A stretch of 64,000 nt of DNA from Mucilaginibacter sp. (lineage in GTDB: Bacteria > Bacteroidota > Bacteroidia > Sphingobacteriales > Sphingobacteriaceae): positions 1-64,000 of the forward strand of contig NZ_JAQBOC010000061.1 in the NCBI RefSeq assembly GCF_028288225.1. The letters are read 5' to 3'. Every line of letters begins with the position of its first letter. Position 1 is the first letter of the stretch. A model generated the notes under the pieces. That model ran no database searches. It saw nothing but the letters and a program-made list of their open reading frames with translations, and was not told the origin of the DNA. The position numbers were made by a program, and so were the translations under genes. Below, piece by piece: positions 61,430 to 64,000 of this stretch.

Positions 61430-61432
61430 CGG

Positions 61433-62554
61433 ATGATGAAAAAAAGGATTTCAAAGGTTGCCATGCTGGCAACATTAGCCACGCTTTCGCCTTTACTCTC
61501 CCGCGCGGAAGGCGTGGCGGACGACCTGCATAGTTTACAAGGGATACTCCAGCAGCTGTATAATCAAATGTTGCCGCTGTGCAGCGGAATGATTGGCGTA
61601 GCCAGGGGCATCGCCGGGTTTGCTGCCTTGTGGTATATCGCTGCCAGGGTATGGAAACATCTAGCCGCGGCTGAGGCAATTGATATCTATCCCCTGCTGC
61701 GTCCTTTTGCACTGGGTTTCTGTATCATGTTTTTTCCAATGGTGTTGTCGCTGGTCAACGGCGTTTTGCAGCCGGTGGTTACCGCCACACAAAATATGGT
61801 GATGAATGCTAACCAGGCGATCGCAACAATGCTGGCGGACAAACCGGAGGATGCAAACGGAGAACAAGAACCAAATTCAACGAATAACGACCCGGATAAA
61901 TGGTATCAGTACAGCCATCCCGGTAATTCAGGTGTAAACGCTGCGAATGCCAATCCTATTGCTGATGCATTTTCAGGCTGGAGCGTCAAGAATATGGCCA
62001 GAAAGTGGATCGCCGAATTATTGAACGTATTGTTCCAGGCAGCAGCCCTTTGTTTAGATACGATACGGACGTTCAAGCTGATCGTGCTGGCCATTCTCGG
62101 CCCGCTCTGTTTCGGGCTGAGCATTTTTGATGGTTTCCAGCATACGCTAAAACAATGGATAGCCCGGTACGTCAATGTGTTCATGTGGCTGCCTGTTGCC
62201 AATATATTCGGGGCCATCATCGCCAAAATCCAGGAAAATATGATTATCGCACAGCAAACGGGCAACCTGCCCGGTACGGAATTCGGCAATAGTAACACGG
62301 CCTACCTGATCTTCCTGCTTATCGGCATTGTGGGTTACTTTACAGTTCCCAGTGTCGCCAATTACATTATGAATGTCGGCGGCCATGCATTGTTTGCCAA
62401 AACCAGTGCACTATCGTCTATGGCCTTGTCGTACGCCGGGGGAGCTATTATGCAAAACATTTTTAAAAGTAGTTCGGCGAAGACCGGTATGCCAAAAACA
62501 GACCCCGGCGGCGTAAACGGACACACCAGGAGCAAGCTTTCAGGCAAGACCTGA
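61433..62554 (+). CDS. traJ: TraJ (VirB6-like) conjugation membrane protein
   Basis: Multiple TM segments; LILGPLCFGLSIFDGFQHTLKQWIARYVNVFMWLPVANIFGAIIAKIQ-type region. Confidence 0.9.
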   Translation: MMKKRISKVAMLATLATLSPLLSRAEGVADDLHSLQGILQQLYNQMLPLCSGMIGVARGIAGFAALWYIAARVWKHLAAAEAIDIYPLLRPFALGFCIMFFPMVLSLVNGVLQPVVTATQNMVMNANQAIATMLADKPEDANGEQEPNSTNNDPDKWYQYSHPGNSGVNAANANPIADAFSGWSVKNMARKWIAELLNVLFQAAALCLDTIRTFKLIVLAILGPLCFGLSIFDGFQHTLKQWIARYVNVFMWLPVANIFGAIIAKIQENMIIAQQTGNLPGTEFGNSNTAYLIFLLIGIVGYFTVPSVANYIMNVGGHALFAKTSALSSMALSYAGGAIMQNIFKSSSAKTGMPKTDPGGVNGHTRSKLSGKT

Positions 62555-62609
62555 TAACAATCTATCAGCTAAACAAGGAAGTGTGTAAGAAAGAAAGAGG
62601 AAAAAAACC

Positions 62610-63227
62610 ATGTTTAAAAAAATGCGAAATATCGAAACCGCCTTTCAGCATGTGCGCGGTTTTACCATCCTGCTAACGATAGGTTATTTTATAACCATTG
62701 GCTATGTCGAATACCAGCATAACGCGCTGGTAGCCATGATACAGCGCCGGCTTTATATTCTTTACAACGGGAAGGTACTGGAAGCCATTGCCACTGACCG
62801 GAAAGATAATGTAGGGGTGGAGGCCAGGGATCATGTGAAGACCTTTCACCAGCTCTTTTTTACGCTGGCGCCCGATGACAAGGTCATCCAGGCCAACCTG
62901 ACCAAAGCGCTTTACCTGGCGGATGAATCTGCTAAAAAGGAATATGATAACCTTTCTGAAAATGGTTATTACGCTGGTATCATTGCCGGGAATATCAGCC
63001 AGCAGATCCGGGTGGACAGCGTTGCGGTCGACCTGCGCAGCTATCCCTATCATTTCCGGTGCTACGGTACCCAAAGTATCATCCGCACCACCAGTACTGT
63101 TACCCGGAGCCTGGTCACGGAAGGGGAGCTGCGTAATGTATCCAGGAGTGACAATAACCCGCATGGCTTCCTGATCCAGCGCTGGAGTACCCTGGAAAAC
63201 ACGGATTTAAAAATCATCAATCGTTAA
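62610..63227 (+). CDS. traK: TraK (VirB8-like) conjugation protein
   Basis: MFKKMRNIETAFQHVRGFTILLTIGYFITIGYVEYQHN; KTFHQLFFTLAPDDKVIQANLTKALYLAD. Confidence 0.9.
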   Translation: MFKKMRNIETAFQHVRGFTILLTIGYFITIGYVEYQHNALVAMIQRRLYILYNGKVLEAIATDRKDNVGVEARDHVKTFHQLFFTLAPDDKVIQANLTKALYLADESAKKEYDNLSENGYYAGIIAGNISQQIRVDSVAVDLRSYPYHFRCYGTQSIIRTTSTVTRSLVTEGELRNVSRSDNNPHGFLIQRWSTLENTDLKIINR

Positions 63228-63279
63228 CGGCACCGCGTTTCAGGATGCCTCAACTCATAAACAAGAAAAAATCAATAGT

Positions 63280-64000
63280 ATGGAAACAACAACATTAACC
63301 CTTAAAGAGCGCCGTCAGCGCAAATCCCTGCTGGTGCTTCCGGTGATCGTCTTTTCGTTCACCACGCTACTGTTTTGGGCGTTTGGTGGCGGTAGACCTG
63401 ACAGTGCTCGGGCCGAAATCCACCAGCGCGAAGGCTTGAGCACAAAACTGCCGGATGCCAAACTGAAAGATGACCACGGTTTGAACAAAATGAGCTATTA
63501 CGACAAAGCGGCGTCCGATTCCGTGAGGTTGAAGCAACAAATGAAAACCGATCCTTATTACCGGCAAAATAACGGGTCCGATACTGCCGGCCTTCATTTT
63601 CCGGTTCATACGAAACCTGTATGGACTAACGAAACGGGCGCCGGTAATCCATCCGGATTAACCGGTACCGGCAAGCAACCGGCGGAAGTTGATGAGGTTT
63701 ATCAAAAATTGGCCCGGCTGCAAACCGCACTGAACAAACCGGCACAACCCGTCAAGGTCAGTCCCGATCTTTTGTCAACCGGAAATACAACAGTAAATAG
63801 GCGGGAGCAGCTTAGCCCGCAAAGCGATGAGGACCCGGAACTGAAACAAATGAACGGCCTGCTCGAAAAAATACTGGACATCCAGCATCCGGAGAGGCTA
63901 AGGGAAAAAACAGCGCCGCAAGTTTCAGCGACAAATAATGAACGGTTCAAGGCCATCCCTGCGGTTATTGACGGCAAACAAAAGATCACCGAGGGTACGG
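63280..64000 (+). CDS. traM: TraM (VirB10-like) conjugation protein, 3' end outside the window
   Basis: Manual translation METTTLTLKERRQRKSLLVLPVIVFSFTTLLFWAFGGGRPDSARAEIHQREGLSTKLPDAKLKDDHGLNKMSYYDKAASDS...; order after TraK. Missing from the supplied ORF list because it has no stop in the window. Confidence 0.85.
   Translation, partial: METTTLTLKERRQRKSLLVLPVIVFSFTTLLFWAFGGGRPDSARAEIHQREGLSTKLPDAKLKDDHGLNKMSYYDKAASDSVRLKQQMKTDPYYRQNNGSDTAGLHFPVHTKPVWTNETGAGNPSGLTGTGKQPAEVDEVYQKLARLQTALNKPAQPVKVSPDLLSTGNTTVNRREQLSPQSDEDPELKQMNGLLEKILDIQHPERLREKTAPQVSATNNERFKAIPAVIDGKQKITEGT

Overview
The window reads as a Bacteroidota (Sphingobacteriaceae-like) accessory region; the taxon is inferred from TAnnTTTG -7 boxes, CTnDOT-type tra genes and the family mix. 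(1) About 1.4-17.7 kb, minus strand: a tight cluster with a 3282-aa beta-rich giant protein carrying LysM-like modules, a secreted metallo-beta-lactamase-fold protein, a 1187-aa partner, and two small paralogous proteins. A decayed second copy of the MBL gene lies inside the cluster. (2) About 18-33.5 kb: a mosaic region with an NHL-repeat lipoprotein, an AbiE-type toxin-antitoxin locus whose toxin ORF carries an in-frame stop, a GH18 chitinase, a SatD-family operon with three phased palindromes, an IS630-type transposase, two DUF4386-like membrane proteins and many gene remnants. The remnants are pirin, S1/P1 nuclease, TPR protein, a DUF6326-like gene and a small secreted protein. (3) 34.45-40.67 kb, plus strand: a compact five-gene operon encoding a secreted beta-sandwich protein, a 250-aa beta-rich protein, a divergent SIR2-like protein, a STAND NTPase with a TM segment and C-terminal sensor-like region, and a CHAT protease. 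The SIR2-like C-terminus and the CHAT N-terminus share a short motif that looks like a homotypic effector-associated domain. This is my best candidate for an undescribed conflict/defence system. (4) 40.9-46.8 kb: an AbiEi-like/Fic fusion with an upstream 24-bp tandem repeat, rpiA, a lipoprotein with a papain/NlpC-like C-terminus plus a small partner gene, and a Crp/Fnr regulator. (5) 47.2-64 kb: the transfer module of a CTnDOT-like conjugative element (TraE, F, G, I, J, K, M) that includes a 1866-aa methylase-helicase and three tandem TraI-like paralogues. It runs off the right edge. All family names come from motif recognition by eye; no database search was run.
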